Assembly: GCF_008831285.2 (NCBI RefSeq)
Contig: NC_045148.1
Span: forward strand, 18,159,002 to 18,223,001
Source of the DNA: Nymphaea colorata
Lineage: Eukaryota; Streptophyta; Magnoliopsida; Nymphaeales; Nymphaeaceae
Direction: 5' to 3'
DNA: 64,000 nt
Part shown: piece by piece, positions 63,592 through 64,000 of the stretch
How positions within the stretch are numbered: position 1 is the stretch's first letter
How the letters are laid out: every line of letters starts with the position of its first letter
The notes under the pieces: model-generated
What the model saw: only the letters and a program-made list of their open reading frames with translations
What the model was told of the DNA's origin: nothing
The model's database searches: none
Program-made: the position numbers and the translations under genes

Positions 63592-64000
63592 CTGAAAGAA
63601 AAGAGAATTGCAACCAACACTTTCCATAAGAAACAAAAAATAAAGGGCCAAGGCGTAAACATTAACACCAATATTATAATAAAGAAACAACAGAAAAGCC
63701 AAAATTAACTAAGGCATGCATAAAAATACAGAGAATTCCATATTAACAAGAAGCACTAGACACATCTAGTAATAGTTCTAAAGATTTTTATATTTCAAAG
63801 GTAGATTGCAAAGATGCTTCACACATGCCTTGATAGATCTTAAATTGTAAATCCTCAACCTATGTGCTCACAGATGATAGTCAAAGCTCTTGGATTCCCA
63901 TGTAGTGAGACAGTGAAAAATAATAACTTCATGGAGAAACACTATCAACTCACAAATACACAAAGCTTAAGAAACCTTTAATCATGTTCTCATACTAGGT
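63592..64000 (-). other. Intron of the DExH helicase gene
   Basis: No exon is seen between 63592 and the right edge. The acceptor TTTCAG lies directly upstream of the 63591 exon start in the minus-strand sense, so this should be intron sequence. Confidence 0.6.

Noticed and set aside
1-64000. CRISPR arrays, bacterial operons, organelle-derived insertions, rRNA or tRNA genes
   Set aside because: The sequence is plant nuclear DNA with spliced genes; none of these was seen on either strand.
1-64000. A novel multi-gene biological system
   Set aside because: All confident genes belong to known families with unrelated roles, and no cluster of unknown genes with shared regulation or spacing is present.

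Overview
The window is nuclear DNA of a flowering plant. Its genes have many short exons with GT..AG introns, their products are plant-type (DETOXIFICATION/MATE carriers, base-exchange PSS1, a membrane-anchored CYP21-4 cyclophilin, a DExH helicase with a C-terminal dsRNA-binding domain), and the spaces between them hold Ty1/copia and hAT-type debris, microsatellites and tandem duplications. I cannot place the species further. Every spliced gene model below was built by eye from splice sites, reading phase and family similarity; coding lengths sum to whole codons in each complete model.

Layout. 1-4600 is a decayed Ty1/copia element missing its 5' LTR. Its 3' LTR ends at the splice-donor position of an antisense MATE pseudogene fragment (4601-5160). 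5161-10400 is gene-poor and holds a copia reverse-transcriptase remnant and hAT-like elements, two of them with exact 8-bp target duplications. 10620-14307 (+) is a complete seven-exon MATE gene. 16616-19149 (+) is a four-exon cyclin-D1-binding-protein-1 (GCIP) homologue. 20594-24027 (+) is a second complete MATE gene with the same intron positions. 24439-24939 (-) is a RraA-like aldolase, convergent with it. 27923-36179 (-) is CYP21-4, with a spliced 5' leader reaching about 38150. 42836-50113 (-) is PSS1 with 12 coding exons, leader probably starting near 52300. 52400-61850 is repeat-rich intergenic DNA. 61854-63591 (-) is the 3' part of a DExH-box RNA helicase that continues beyond the right edge.

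The genes look like ordinary plant housekeeping and transport genes and share no evident pathway. The two intact MATE genes and the broken third copy form a small local cluster, interrupted by the GCIP gene. I found no convincing new biological system. The most notable points are the copia insertion at a MATE splice donor, a nearly perfect 177-bp duplication just upstream of the second MATE start, a duplicated leader/donor region in front of the RraA gene, a microsatellite that forms the splice donor in the GCIP gene, and a CYP21-4 active site that has lost several canonical cyclophilin residues.
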